This document shows positions 1-10,299 of a stretch of 64,000 nt of DNA, in pieces; the stretch's first letter is position 1; each line of letters begins with the position of its first letter. The notes below the pieces were generated by a model, which did not search any database, was not told where the DNA came from, and saw nothing but the letters and a program-made list of their open reading frames with translations. The translations under genes were made by a program, and so were the position numbers. Source of the stretch: Cenococcum geophilum 1.58 (Eukaryota; Ascomycota; Dothideomycetes; Gloniales; Gloniaceae); assembly GCA_001692895.1 (NCBI GenBank), contig KV748189.1, positions 628,432 to 692,431 of the forward strand. Reading direction: 5' to 3'.

Positions 1-465
1 TATACCTTCCTCGTGTATATATAGACGCTTTAGAGCTACATTTACAATCAAGTTGCTTGTTCAATTCCACACTGCAAAGGCTTACACTTTAGGTTAATTA
101 ATTGGCTTATTACTTATAAACTCGGGTCAAAATTTTCGTTGGGGGGTACCAACGATCCGCATGTTAAGCTACGGTACACGGTCCACCTCGGTAGTGCCTT
201 GGCGTTGTATTGCTCAGGTGTTGACCCGTTCAGATATGTCACGCAGTCGAGTCTACCTATTCCTCCAGCACAGCAACGTGCATGACTTACTCCAGATTAC
301 CATCTTTCAGCCCAAAAATTGAGAGCTATCTGCCGCCACTTCTCCTAAAACATGTCCCAGCCTGACCAGGGATCACCAGATCCTCATGTGTCATATCTGG
401 TGAACCACCAGTGGGCTCATCCGGTAGTTAACCCCTATGTCAAGGTAAAGCGACTGTGTTAAGCG
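1..465. other. Upstream region of the HET gene, no gene seen
   Basis: This stretch has ordinary base composition, unlike the TA-rich block further right. I see no open frame with recognisable content and no convincing TATA box at a usual distance from the ATG at 466. It presumably holds the promoter and 5' leader of the HET gene. Confidence 0.4.
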
Positions 466-2298
466 ATGCAGAATCTGTTCTATAACTATCAGAGGCTGGA
501 CACACCATCGAGCTTTCGACTTTTGCGAATTGGATGTCCTCCTGATGATACGAACGCTCAGTGCCATTACTCGTTGATTCAGACAACATTCGATCAAGCT
601 CCCCCTTACGAGACTCTTTCCTATGTATGGGGTACGACTGATCGGAGTGAGATGGTGACACTTGGGAACGGCAAGTTTCTGCGCATCACAAAGCTATTGA
701 AAGAAGCTCTAGCTTTCGTGGAAAGACAATGTTCGGCCGGATATCTGTGGATCGATCAGATTTGTATTGATCAAGACGACAGGAACGAGCGAGGTCATCA
801 AGTTAAGCTTATGGGCCAGATATACACTTCGTGTTCTCGTGTTCTTGTATGGCTTGGTCGAATGACCAAATTCGACGCTGAACTTTCCTTTGCAGACGAT
901 CTTGAGCAGAGCCAATCATCAAAAGACACATTGGTCCCAAAAATTTCAACCATGAGGCATCTTATACACCGTTTGCGCAAGGTGACTGGATCTGGCGGAT
1001 CCTCTACGGGAAGTTTCTGGCTTGAAATATTGCAGTCACCGTGGTTCCAAAGAGCATGGGTCTTCCAGGAAATTGTGCTACCCCCGTCAGCATTGTTCAT
1101 CCTGGCCACGATGTCGACGCTTCCGCATCAAGCGCTTACTATATCTCTTTCGGAACTTCATACAATGGTTAATCTCCAACCTATGGGTATAGATGGGGCT
1201 GACGCAGTAGTTAACACCATACGCATCATGTATCGTCGTTGCAGTGAACAGCGCAGAAAAAATGATCATCCTCACTCGTCCATTGAGCAGACGTTGTCTC
1301 TCTTAGCACCCCGGGCGAAAACATCAGAGCAGCTCGATCGACTTTATGCGTTCTTCGGGCTTAATTTAGATGCCTGTATCAATCTGACACCATCGTACAA
1401 TTCTTCCCTAGAGGTAGCTATGATCGATACCGCTACCTCGATAATAGAGGGAACCTGTAGCTTAGATCTCTTCGAAGTTATTCCCAGGGCTGTGGAGTAT
1501 ACAATATACAACGTAGGAATTCCGACCTGGACGCCAGATTTCCGAGAAGAGCAACTCGTTATACCGTTTAAACGATCAAATGCCGACTTTCGACAACTTG
1601 CCAAATCATTCCCCAAGCTGTGTCCTCTATTCATCCCTACTCAAACCACATACTACCGTGGCACGGTTTACTGCGCGGGTGAGGAGAAGCGGATGATACA
1701 GGCTCACGGATTTGTTCTCGACCATGTCGACACCAAAATAGGCTCTCTATCATCTCGAACAACTATTGAGACCCATCTCAATGCACTGTTGAAGCGCTGC
1801 AAGAAGGCTTGGAACAAGATAAAGTGGTCTGTTGAACACAAAGACTCTTTAGCGTCAAGACATAAACGTAAAAGTACTGGACTTGCTGAATTCACCGTTG
1901 ACCTTGGCTTTGCTCCGATACCTACCATAGATAAACTGTACCAGGTGCTCGCTGCAGAAGGCTGTTGCGCACTGAGCTATGAACATCTTCCGCCTTGCCC
2001 ATCCGATTCCACAGAAAATGTATCATCGACAAAGCACACCATGATGATGCAAGTCATGCGTGGTCGCACTCTGTGGATGACACGATCTGGTCGATTCGCG
2101 CTAGGAAGCTATTTGCGTTGTGGAGATCATATTTGCCTTGCTTATGGATGCTCGAATCCAATAGCGCTTAGAGGCGAGCATGAGATGACTAAAGTCTTGG
2201 GAACCTGTTTTCTGGAAGAATGGATGGACCCATGGAGTAACGGGAATATCGCAAGGGCAGAAAAGGAATTTGCTAGCACTGTGTTTCACATAATATGA
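466..2298 (+). CDS. HET-domain (heterokaryon incompatibility) protein, intact single-exon gene
   Basis: The 610-residue protein has the three classical HET blocks in order: YETLSYVWG (residues 48-56), LWIDQICIDQDD (94-105) followed by a helix around residues 110-120, and PWFQRAWVFQEI (192-203). The C-terminal part (about 530-590) has the usual closing module of this family, with RSGRFALGS, then a GD-x-I-C-L-A-Y-G-C stretch and a final short strand. The start fits because the family begins with a Tyr/Leu/Arg-rich strand about 45 residues before YETLSYVWG. HET proteins are cytosolic and are known to trigger cell death after fusion of unlike strains or to act as downstream effectors of NLRs; the trigger of this one cannot be read from sequence. 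No transmembrane segment, signal peptide, intron or RIP-type stop is visible, so it looks functional. It lies about 200 bp left of the hAT element that opens the decayed block. Confidence 0.93.
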   Translation: MQNLFYNYQRLDTPSSFRLLRIGCPPDDTNAQCHYSLIQTTFDQAPPYETLSYVWGTTDRSEMVTLGNGKFLRITKLLKEALAFVERQCSAGYLWIDQICIDQDDRNERGHQVKLMGQIYTSCSRVLVWLGRMTKFDAELSFADDLEQSQSSKDTLVPKISTMRHLIHRLRKVTGSGGSSTGSFWLEILQSPWFQRAWVFQEIVLPPSALFILATMSTLPHQALTISLSELHTMVNLQPMGIDGADAVVNTIRIMYRRCSEQRRKNDHPHSSIEQTLSLLAPRAKTSEQLDRLYAFFGLNLDACINLTPSYNSSLEVAMIDTATSIIEGTCSLDLFEVIPRAVEYTIYNVGIPTWTPDFREEQLVIPFKRSNADFRQLAKSFPKLCPLFIPTQTTYYRGTVYCAGEEKRMIQAHGFVLDHVDTKIGSLSSRTTIETHLNALLKRCKKAWNKIKWSVEHKDSLASRHKRKSTGLAEFTVDLGFAPIPTIDKLYQVLAAEGCCALSYEHLPPCPSDSTENVSSTKHTMMMQVMRGRTLWMTRSGRFALGSYLRCGDHICLAYGCSNPIALRGEHEMTKVLGTCFLEEWMDPWSNGNIARAEKEFASTVFHII

Positions 2299-2497
2299 CT
2301 GGTCATTACGTACTTATTGGGGCGTACCTATGCTTTCCGTATGTTTCCCAGCGCTGATACCACGAGTTGTTAAAACTCGATATCAATCGTTGAAGGATGA
2401 ACTAGTGCCTTTAGTAAATACTTACTATGTATTAAATTCTGAGAGGGCGAAATGACATGGTAGTCCATGTCTACCATTAAGTAAATACTATTAATAA

Positions 2498-2505
2498 TCC
2501 ATGGC
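2498..2505. repeat. Left 8-bp target-site duplication of the hAT element
   Basis: tccatggc lies directly before the left TIR. The matching copy after the right TIR (5750-5757) is tccatagc, one G-to-A difference. Eight bases is the duplication length of hAT transposons. Confidence 0.85.
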
Positions 2506-5500
2506 CAGACTTGCTAATAAACAAACCCCGTTTGCTAGTTTGTTTACTTGTTTGCTTTATAATTAAACAACCAATCAAGCCTAGAGGCCTAATTTTAGCA
2601 GTCAATCAAGCCCTATATCGTCTCGTTTGATTGAGTTGGTTTGCTCGTTTGATATATAAGATATAGGTATTATTTTTAGTCAACAGGCGGTTCTTGGTGG
2701 TTAAGTTTTGGGTAGTTCTATAATATACCACGATCGTGATATAATATACGCGCCGAAAATAAACACCTAAACGCGTCTTTCTAACTTAACCCTCTAAAGT
2801 CTCCTCTTTTACCCACCAATTCCTGTCGCTATACTGCCTATATTATGTCTTCCCATCTTACTAAAGCTAGCCCTATTAATTTAGCAGACAATACGCCTAT
2901 AATTATGCCCAGCGAAGCCTGCGAAGGTTCCGATACCTCATCAGAATTAACCCCCCTTAAGGACGAATACGAAGGCCTTAATTGGGACCGTATAGAGAGA
3001 TATCAACGGCCTTATCGAGACCTCCTTAGAACTCCGAGCTTTATATAGGATCATGGCTGGCGGCTCCAGTAAAGATTTGGTAAGAAAATAACCGTTTTCT
3101 TATATAAATATTGCCATCTGCATAAGATTAAGGTAACCCTATATAAAACTGGTAGGGCTACTACTTCTGCAGCAGGACACCTTGCTAAGGATATAGATGG
3201 CCATCGGGTTAATTCTCGTGGTCCTATTAATTATACAATATCTTAAAAGCGGAAGGCTTCAACTATTCTAGAGCAGATTTAACGAACCCACTATATGTCA
3301 CAAGCAGTTGCTAATGAGCTTATTAAGTCCTATAACTCTAATATCTTTAAACAAGCAGTTATACTATGGATCGCCGCCGGAAACCACCCTCTATAAGAAG
3401 TCGAGTGACCTGAATTTTGAGCCCTAATTGCGGCCGTAGGTGAAGACGCCGAGCTTAATTTATACCAAAACCACGAGTTAATTTACAGTCAAGTTCTTAC
3501 TAAATATAATGGTAATAAAGGTATAGTAACGGAAGAACTGGCGCAATTAATAACAAGATTTTATATATTATTTAATAGCTGGACAACGCGCGATAAGAAG
3601 AAGGCTCTTACTAGTATCTACGTTTACTATTTAGACCATTAAGGCCAGATTTAAGACTTTATACTTGCTCTACTAGAGCAGCTTAGCCCGTATAGCGGCT
3701 ATAACTACTATAATATTATTAGCAATACCATTGCTAAGTATAATCTTGGTAGTTAAATTGGCTGGTTCGTTATGGATAACGCCCACAATAATAATACCTG
3801 TATTAACTTTCTCTTAATAGAGCTTGGATTTAATAAAGAACAACGTTAAGTACGGTGCGCTACTTATATATTTAATCTAGTGGCTTAATCAAGTCTATTT
3901 GGAACCGATAAAGATGCGTTTAAGAACGGTGATAAGAACTTAACGGTAGGTAGGCGTTCCCCTACTATTAATATAATTAAAACTAAGACTTCTATAGGAA
4001 GAGCAGCAGTTCCTAGAGGAGTGGCGAAAGGAAGGCCCACTTGGAACTCTTATTAATTTTATCTATTTAATCTATTCGCTATAAAAGTACAAATAGTTCT
4101 ATGCCTTTCAGCGAGAGGAAAACGCTATGCTACCGTACGCCAATTTTAAAGTCCTTAAGCTTGTTAAGCCTGTTAAGACTAGGTAGAATAGTTATTTAAT
4201 AACATTTAAACGGGCTGTTAAGCTTTAAGGCCCTATTTCCTTAATAATATAGCTTGATATTAATAAATGGAATAGGAAGCTCGCAACAATCGAGTCCAGT
4301 TAACGACGTAGAAAGAATCTGAATCCGTATTAGAAGCCTCTTAATTAACCTCTCTACGTGCGAGTCGGCGGCCTTACTTCCTATAATTGGGACGTCATTA
4401 AATAATATATTCAGCTTCTTAAGCCGCTTCAGCAAGCTATACTTAAGCTTAAAGGAAGAGGCAAGGCCGGGCGTAATGGCGCAATATAGGAAGTTATCCC
4501 TTGCATAGAGTTTTTAATAAGGCACTACGAAGAAGCTAAGGCTTGATTGACTAAGGCGACGACAGAGGATTATCCTAATTAAGAGGTAATTGAGGATTAC
4601 TACAAAATCAATGTTAATCGCGGGTAGGCGAAGCTTTAAAAATACTACATGGCGCTTAATTAGACGCCTATCTACTACGTAGCTTGCCTACTACACCCTA
4701 ACCTTAAGCAATTCTGCTAAAACAACTGGAAAGAGAGGCCTAATTAGATAACTAGCTATAACGCTTCCTTCTAGAAGCTCTAGCTTAAGTACAAAGGAAA
4801 GAAGCTATGGTCAGCGTAAGCCTCTAAGAAAAATCAGCCTTTGCAATCTGATATTAATGACTTCATTAGAAGCTTTACAGGCACCGCCTTTGCTACAGCA
4901 CCTTCCTCATCTAACGATTAAGAAGACGAGTATGAGCAGTAGAAGAAACTTAATCCACTAATAGAAGATCACCCACTAGCTCGCAATCTGTTCTTATACT
5001 AGAGGATAATAGTAACGGAGTTTCCTAACCTCAGCCAAATGGCGCTTGATATACTAAGTATACCACCATTAAGCTGCGACTACGAACGATCGTTTAGTGA
5101 GCTCGGTGATATGCTTAAGCCTTGTCGCTCATAAATACAGCCTAATATTATCGCAGCCTTATAGTGTACGCGAAGCTGGAACCATAACGGCTTTATTAAA
5201 CGCAGAAAATAACCTTTCCTAATAAGGAAATCGTACACTGGTTCGGACTTAACCAGAGATCGCGCCATTCGATTTAGTTTGCTAACTTTTAAATAGAGCG
5301 ACGAGTCCTACCCAAATTTTCAACCCCAGCCTCCAACTGCGGTACTATTAAGAGGCGCATCTCCTACTTCAGGAGCTGTTTTGTATACATATAATAATAT
5401 ACAGGGAGGATTGGCTACATAGCCGGATCGATATTACTGCCGTCGTGGAGGCGATCAATTTTTTAGGCAATCTTTTGTATAGGAAAACTCTGCATTAAAG

Positions 5501-5749
5501 TTGGAGTCACGTGACCTTACCTAACCTTTAAGCCTAGTACAACACCAAACGCCTATTACCAAATTGCAGTATAGAGCTCCTCCTACTGTCGCGTAAAAAT
5601 GTATAATAATCTGTCCAAACAGTCAAATCTATCCAAACCGTTTGCTAGTTTAATTAACCAAACGAAATAAACAAGCTTAAAGCTTTAAAATATCCAATCA
5701 ACCAAACCAAAGATCTATGGTTTGAATTGTTTGTTTATTAGCAAGTCTG
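2506..5749 (+). mobile_element. hAT-superfamily DNA transposon, complete but RIP-decayed
   Basis: The 3244-bp element is bounded by a perfect 21-bp terminal inverted repeat (2506-2526 and 5729-5749) that starts with CAG, reading cagacttgctaataa inward. It is flanked by an 8-bp duplication. The interior encodes a hAT transposase on the plus strand with many TAA/TAG stops. Subterminal regions on both sides (about 2527-2660 and 5600-5728) hold repeated caaac/gtttg and caatcaa motifs, typical of transposase-binding regions in this superfamily. It sits between the intact HET gene and the rest of the transposon block. Confidence 0.92.
2845..5290 (+). pseudogene. hAT transposase, RIP-killed
   Basis: The reading frame opens at the ATG at 2845, with about 67 residues before the first stop at 3046, and can be followed with stops and shifts to about 5290. 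Family blocks remain readable: a BED-like N-terminal region around 3090-3250, the catalytic region around 3770-3800 (WFVMDNAHNNN, with the Asp kept), and near the C-terminus at 5070-5200 the hAT dimerisation block with CDYERSFSELGDMLKPCRS. Most stops replace expected Gln codons (CAA/CAG to TAA/TAG), as RIP does. An active family member would cut and paste the element by binding its ends; this copy cannot encode a functional enzyme. It is the only gene inside the TIR-bounded element. Confidence 0.88.
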
Positions 5750-5757
5750 TCCATAGC
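5750..5757. repeat. Right 8-bp target-site duplication of the hAT element
   Basis: tccatagc follows the right TIR directly and matches tccatggc at 2498-2505 except for one G/A transition. Confidence 0.85.
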
Positions 5758-6690
5758 ACAAAGATCTGTATGGCAACAGCAGAAACGCAAATAGGACAGC
5801 CACAATAAATAGTCCTGCGATCCACTCACATGCTCCTTAATTATCGCCATGTGTTACTAGGCACCCTTCGCGAGAGTAGATCAGAGATGGGCGAAGTCGC
5901 CTAGATGTAGTCGATGTATTAGACCAGAACGTTCCATCCAAACTCAGTCTCCTCTCTCTTCTCACAATGGCTAGGGCATAGCGAGTGATGAATATGTACA
6001 AGCGAGTAGCAGAGACATACGAGCAGCTAGCACTATGCCTATATGCTGTTCTATCTTAGACAAGCTTGTGCCAGCCTTTCCTGAGCAGTATAGTCTCTTC
6101 AGTAGTTCCGAATCCCGCTACGCCTATGCCTTACCCATCCTTATCCACTAATTTGCTATATTGGATTCTTATATTAAGTAGATCTTTATTTATCTAGCCT
6201 TTCTTATTGTACTTCTAACCTACTATAATAAGGTTCTTTATCTATATTCGCTCTATAGTACTAAATATTACCTATAAAAAGCCCCTGTTAATTACTAACT
6301 CTTTATTCTATTATAATAACTAAATACCTATAGCTATAAATAATAAAGCAATTATAAATAAAAGGGTATATAGTAGAATAAAGTTAAGAGGTATAGAAAA
6401 TTTATATATTATTTAGTACTTAGTAACGTTTACTATACGGAACATTATAGTAGGCTATAATAGTATACTATCTTTATATAGCCGTCTAAGCATAGCGTTT
6501 AGCTATTTTAGGTAAAGCTTACTGCTAAGACTGCTGCCTAAGGTGAGTCTAAGTGGTTTTATTATGCGCTCGGCTGCGGGTTTTACTAACGCTTATAATT
6601 CGACTTAGTACAGGACGGGTTTAGCGGTAGTATAATTAGCGGTATTTACAGCAGGTGATTGAAGCGTAAAATACTTTAAGCTCGCCCCTG
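5758..6690. other. Gene-free stretch, composition boundary
   Basis: 5758 to about 6120 has near-normal composition. From about 6130 on the sequence becomes TA-rich with frequent ctata/tatag. I recognise no coding frame, RNA gene or terminal repeat in it. It may be old host sequence at the edge of the RIP-affected block. Confidence 0.4.
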
Positions 6691-9266
6691 CTAGTAGGGA
6701 GGGTGGCCGAGCCGCACTGACTAGACCCTTGTTTTTGTGGATACCCTAGGTAGTGCATGGCCATAATAGAATATATATATATACATACATACGTTTTCGT
6801 GGCGTTTCCTAGATACTAGCGTGGTTAAAGCTACGAGCTACTTTATGAAGGAGATAGGATATTTACACCTAAGTAAATAAGATGCAGTAAGTGTATAAGC
6901 CGATCTTAATAAGCGAATAGTAAGGATCCTCTCTCATACCTACACCTCTTAACCAACTACTTTGCGAGCCTCTACCTTACGTACCTCCCCTAGTGCGTCG
7001 CTGATTAAGAAGTGCACGACACTAAAACAGCCCTACGGACTTAAGGCATTATAAATCACTTATCTGGGTTCGCTCCTACCCCTCGCTATATTATATTTTA
7101 ATAGTTATATATTACTCTCCTTTTATTTCCTTAGTTAGGTATAGCGTTAAGCTAGGGAGTTAAGGTGCTAATTAAAGGCTTACTGGCTGCTAAATAACCG
7201 GTCGCGTTAAGAATCTAATAACCTTAACCCCCTCTATCCTGCCTCCTTTAACTTCCCCTTAACGTACTCTACCGCCTTCTTTAACATAACTATCTCCCCT
7301 ATATTCGCCCCACTCTTAATATGTTAAGTTAACCCACTTAGCGTAAAAAAGTGCTTTATTATATCCTACACTTCTATTTTGCTAAGGGACAATAGTATAA
7401 GAGATAGTGGATAGTGGAATATCTTTAGTATATAGACTGGCGGGGATGAATAACTCTAAAGAGCCTAGATATTGTAGAAAGCCTTATAGTTGGAATATAG
7501 CGGATATAAAAATTTAAGGACGAAAGAAAGGCGGGAAGACTGCAGTTTAGTAAATTGCCTAGAAGTGGGAGGGCTATTAGTACTAGTGTTAGGTGTAAAT
7601 ATAATGCTCCCTATTAGAGATAAAGAGGAGTACTTAGCTTTAAGTATCTCTAGCTCCGTCTCTACTAGGGCGCCGTCGTTGCAGGTAATTAGGTAATTAA
7701 TATTCTTTTCTTAAACAACCTTGTTTAGTTTTTACTATATTATCTTTAAGCGGCAGGACCCGCTCTTAAGGTAATAGAGCAGTGCCGAAGGATAATTAAA
7801 GCGCTTTTTATATTTCTTATAAGCTATATTAGATATTACTAAGGGAGTAGTAAACTATTAAGGACTAGTATTAGAGCAGGGCTATTTTGTTAACAAACTC
7901 CTAGTTATACTTTTTATATATACGCTTATAGCATAAGGGAGGAGCATAGACTTTAGTAGTGAGATACTGTTATAAAGCGGGCTCGTTAGCGAAGTTTTAG
8001 TTATAGTTATAGTAGCAGAACTCTGTTACAGAGGCCGAGGAGCGTAGGTTATAGTTCCTATAGAAACTATATCCTATAGACCTTTTATACGCTTAAAAGG
8101 ATATATAGCTAGTAAAGTCCGCCTAGTTATAGATAGGGTAGGGGTTAGAGTAATATATAGAGCGGTAGTTAGTAAGGGCTCTAATATAAGGAAAGAATTA
8201 ATTGCATTCTTTATAGTGTATTAGGGGTAATCCTTTACATATAGAGTCCTTATTATAGGTTAAGAAAGATAGAAATAGACGGCCTAGTAATACGGAGAAG
8301 TTAATTACAATTCTAATATTAAGGCAATGTTTGGTTATCTAGTACTGTTTAAGTGCATTATAGTTGCATAAAGGCATTTTAATATAAGAAACTATAGTAA
8401 TAAACGTTAAATTTAAAGTTTAGAAAGAGTAGGGTAAAGACATATTAGGTCCTATAGGAAACCTTTTATACGGTATAAGATATACCTAAGAAAAGTTCTA
8501 AGTAGGGTTTTAGCTCGGACTAAACAGTTTTTAAAAGAATAAAATCTCTAATAAGGTCTAAAATGGGACCCTTTACTCGGTATATTAATTATACAGTTAC
8601 AGTCCCCACTAATAATTACAGATAAAAATATCTTAAAAATTAATAGGTAATTCCTTTTAAATAAGACTGCCTTTTTACTAACGTAAAATATTTAATAAAA
8701 ATATATTCTAGATAGGCGTAAGTAAAGGTAATAAAGTATTAGATATCTTACTTTACATACCTTACCTATAATTTGCTATTAGCGTATAATAATAGTATCT
8801 CTATATTCTAGTTTGCAGAGTTAATTAACAATTGCCTATAATATATATTATGCTAATTTAAATAGTCCCCTTTACTAAAGAGTACTAAGTAGCAAACTAG
8901 GTTCTATTATAATCTTATTTTACCTTTTCTAAACTATAAGAATAAGGATCTTCTGGCTATAGGTGCTATATAGTACGGTTAATTTATATATTCCTTCCGC
9001 TAGTATATTTTGTCCTACTATTATTAATAAAAGCTAGCTAATAGAGTTAACAGGATTAAGGCTCTGTAATTATACCTATTTATATACAATCTACCTTTTA
9101 TAGGACGTTACCAGTAAAAGGAATAGCTAAGTAGCGTTTTCTAGATACTAAGCTCTGCTATATATAGCCCAGTTATTCCATTAATTATTTTCTTCTATAT
9201 TTCTACCAAATTTAGTATATTTTAATAAGGGTGTAGCTAGAGCAGGTCGGCCACCCTCCCTACTAG
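6691..9266. mobile_element. Unclassified TIR element, family Y, copy 1
   Basis: The two ends are inverted copies of ctagtagggagggtggccga (6691-6710, and reversed at 9247-9266). The ends have the sequence CTAG outermost, which could be a 4-bp palindromic target duplication. The inner part of the right terminus (acacccttatta, reversed at about 9220-9232) also occurs at the left end of copy 2. About 6795-7160 is similar in the same orientation to 47930-48230 at the left end of copy 2. The interior has plus-strand stretches that look like decayed coding sequence, e.g. 7490-7700 and about 8550-9220, but I do not recognise the protein. It is RIP-decayed like its neighbours. Superfamily unknown. Confidence 0.5.
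7490..9220 (+). pseudogene. Decayed coding region of Y element copy 1, unrecognised
   Basis: A 68-residue open stretch is present at 7490-7696. From about 8550 to 9220 one plus-strand frame can be read with interruptions that are nearly all TAA/TAG in place of likely Gln codons, which suggests former coding sequence rather than random DNA. I cannot assign it to a transposase or other family: no DDE pattern, zinc finger or helicase motif is clear. It could equally be cargo carried by the element. Confidence 0.3.
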
Positions 9267-9552
9267 CGTAATTAATATATTTATCCGCTTCTTTTAGAAC
9301 CTAAGTATAATAAATCTTTAAGCCTAAACGTAGTTCTATTACTAGCTATCTTATTACTAATTTAGAGGATTTTAAAAGCTTCGCCTTATATAGTAGTAAA
9401 TTACCTAATTATATATTTACGTTTATCCCTAAACCCCTCTATAAAATAGAGATATAAAGAAAAATAATAAATAATTAGTTATAGGTAATATAAAAATATA
9501 AGTTATATTTATAATATTAAAAGATTATAGCAAATATTTAATTTAATAATAT

Positions 9553-9754
9553 TGTTGGAATATAGGAGTAGACAAAGAAGACAGCACGGCTAGTAGTTAT
9601 TTGTTTTACGTGTTACGTATATAAAATATATAAACTACGCAAAACGCGTATATATTATTAAACACTACACTATAAAATAGAACCTTAAGAATCTAACTAT
9701 ACACTGCACTGCACGTATATTACGTTTATTACACCATATTAAAGTATCCTAATA
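9553..9754 (+). repeat. 5' LTR of copia element 1
   Basis: It begins TGTTGGAATATAGG and ends ...agtatcctaata, where the expected terminal ACA has become ATA. It is 202 bp long, the same as the partner at 15425-15626. Confidence 0.9.
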
Positions 9755-9955
9755 CTAATTAGTGAGCGCGCACAGATTAGGAAACACGTAGATAACTTAG
9801 AAGATAGTTATACTATCCACCTTACAGCAGATTAGAAGATAGTTATACTTATCCACCTTTCCTATTAGCCTATTTTAGTTAAAGAAAAGAAGAGAAACTA
9901 CTTAAAAGTACTTATCTGGTATCCACAACAACTTCTAAATATCTCGTTCTATCTA

Positions 9956-10170
9956 CGGAGGTGCGTTTCAAAAGTCTTCGCCGCCCCTTGTTGGGCGGTC
10001 TTATGGGCGGTGACTCCCTGAGGTTGGTAGGGTAACGGGCTAGAAGCCGCCCAATGGCGCCTTTAAGGTCCCCCAGAACCGGCTTAAAATGCGCCCAATT
10101 TTCGGCTATATGTGGGCTCTTTAGGCTCAACCTAGGCAGGGCCGGCAAAGACTTTTGAAACGCACCTCCG
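9956..10170. mobile_element. 215-bp MITE with TA duplication, not RIP-mutated
   Basis: The ends are a near-perfect inverted repeat of about 30 bp starting cggaggtgcgtttcaaaagt. TA dinucleotides flank it at 9954-9955 and 10171-10172, which points to the Tc1/mariner superfamily. It has clearly higher GC than the copia leader around it, no TA enrichment, and intact CA/TG dinucleotides. It therefore probably landed after the copia element was hit by RIP, or was too short to be recognised. It encodes no transposase; the minus-strand open frame across it (9912-10148) is incidental. Confidence 0.85.
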
Positions 10171-10299
10171 TATTCTAAAAGATTACTACGTAAAATATCT
10201 TACCCCTTACCTAACTTAAACAACTTAACTACCTCCTTAACCGCCTCCTTAACCACTCCCCTACCTCTACCCTATAAATACCCTTACTTACCTAAATAA

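Noticed and set aside
440-2289. Short minus-strand frames opposite the first HET gene
   Set aside because: The plus-strand 610-residue frame has all HET motifs; the others are incidental.
9912-10148. 78-codon minus-strand open frame
   Set aside because: It lies across the non-coding MITE at 9956-10170 and is open only because that DNA is not RIP-mutated.
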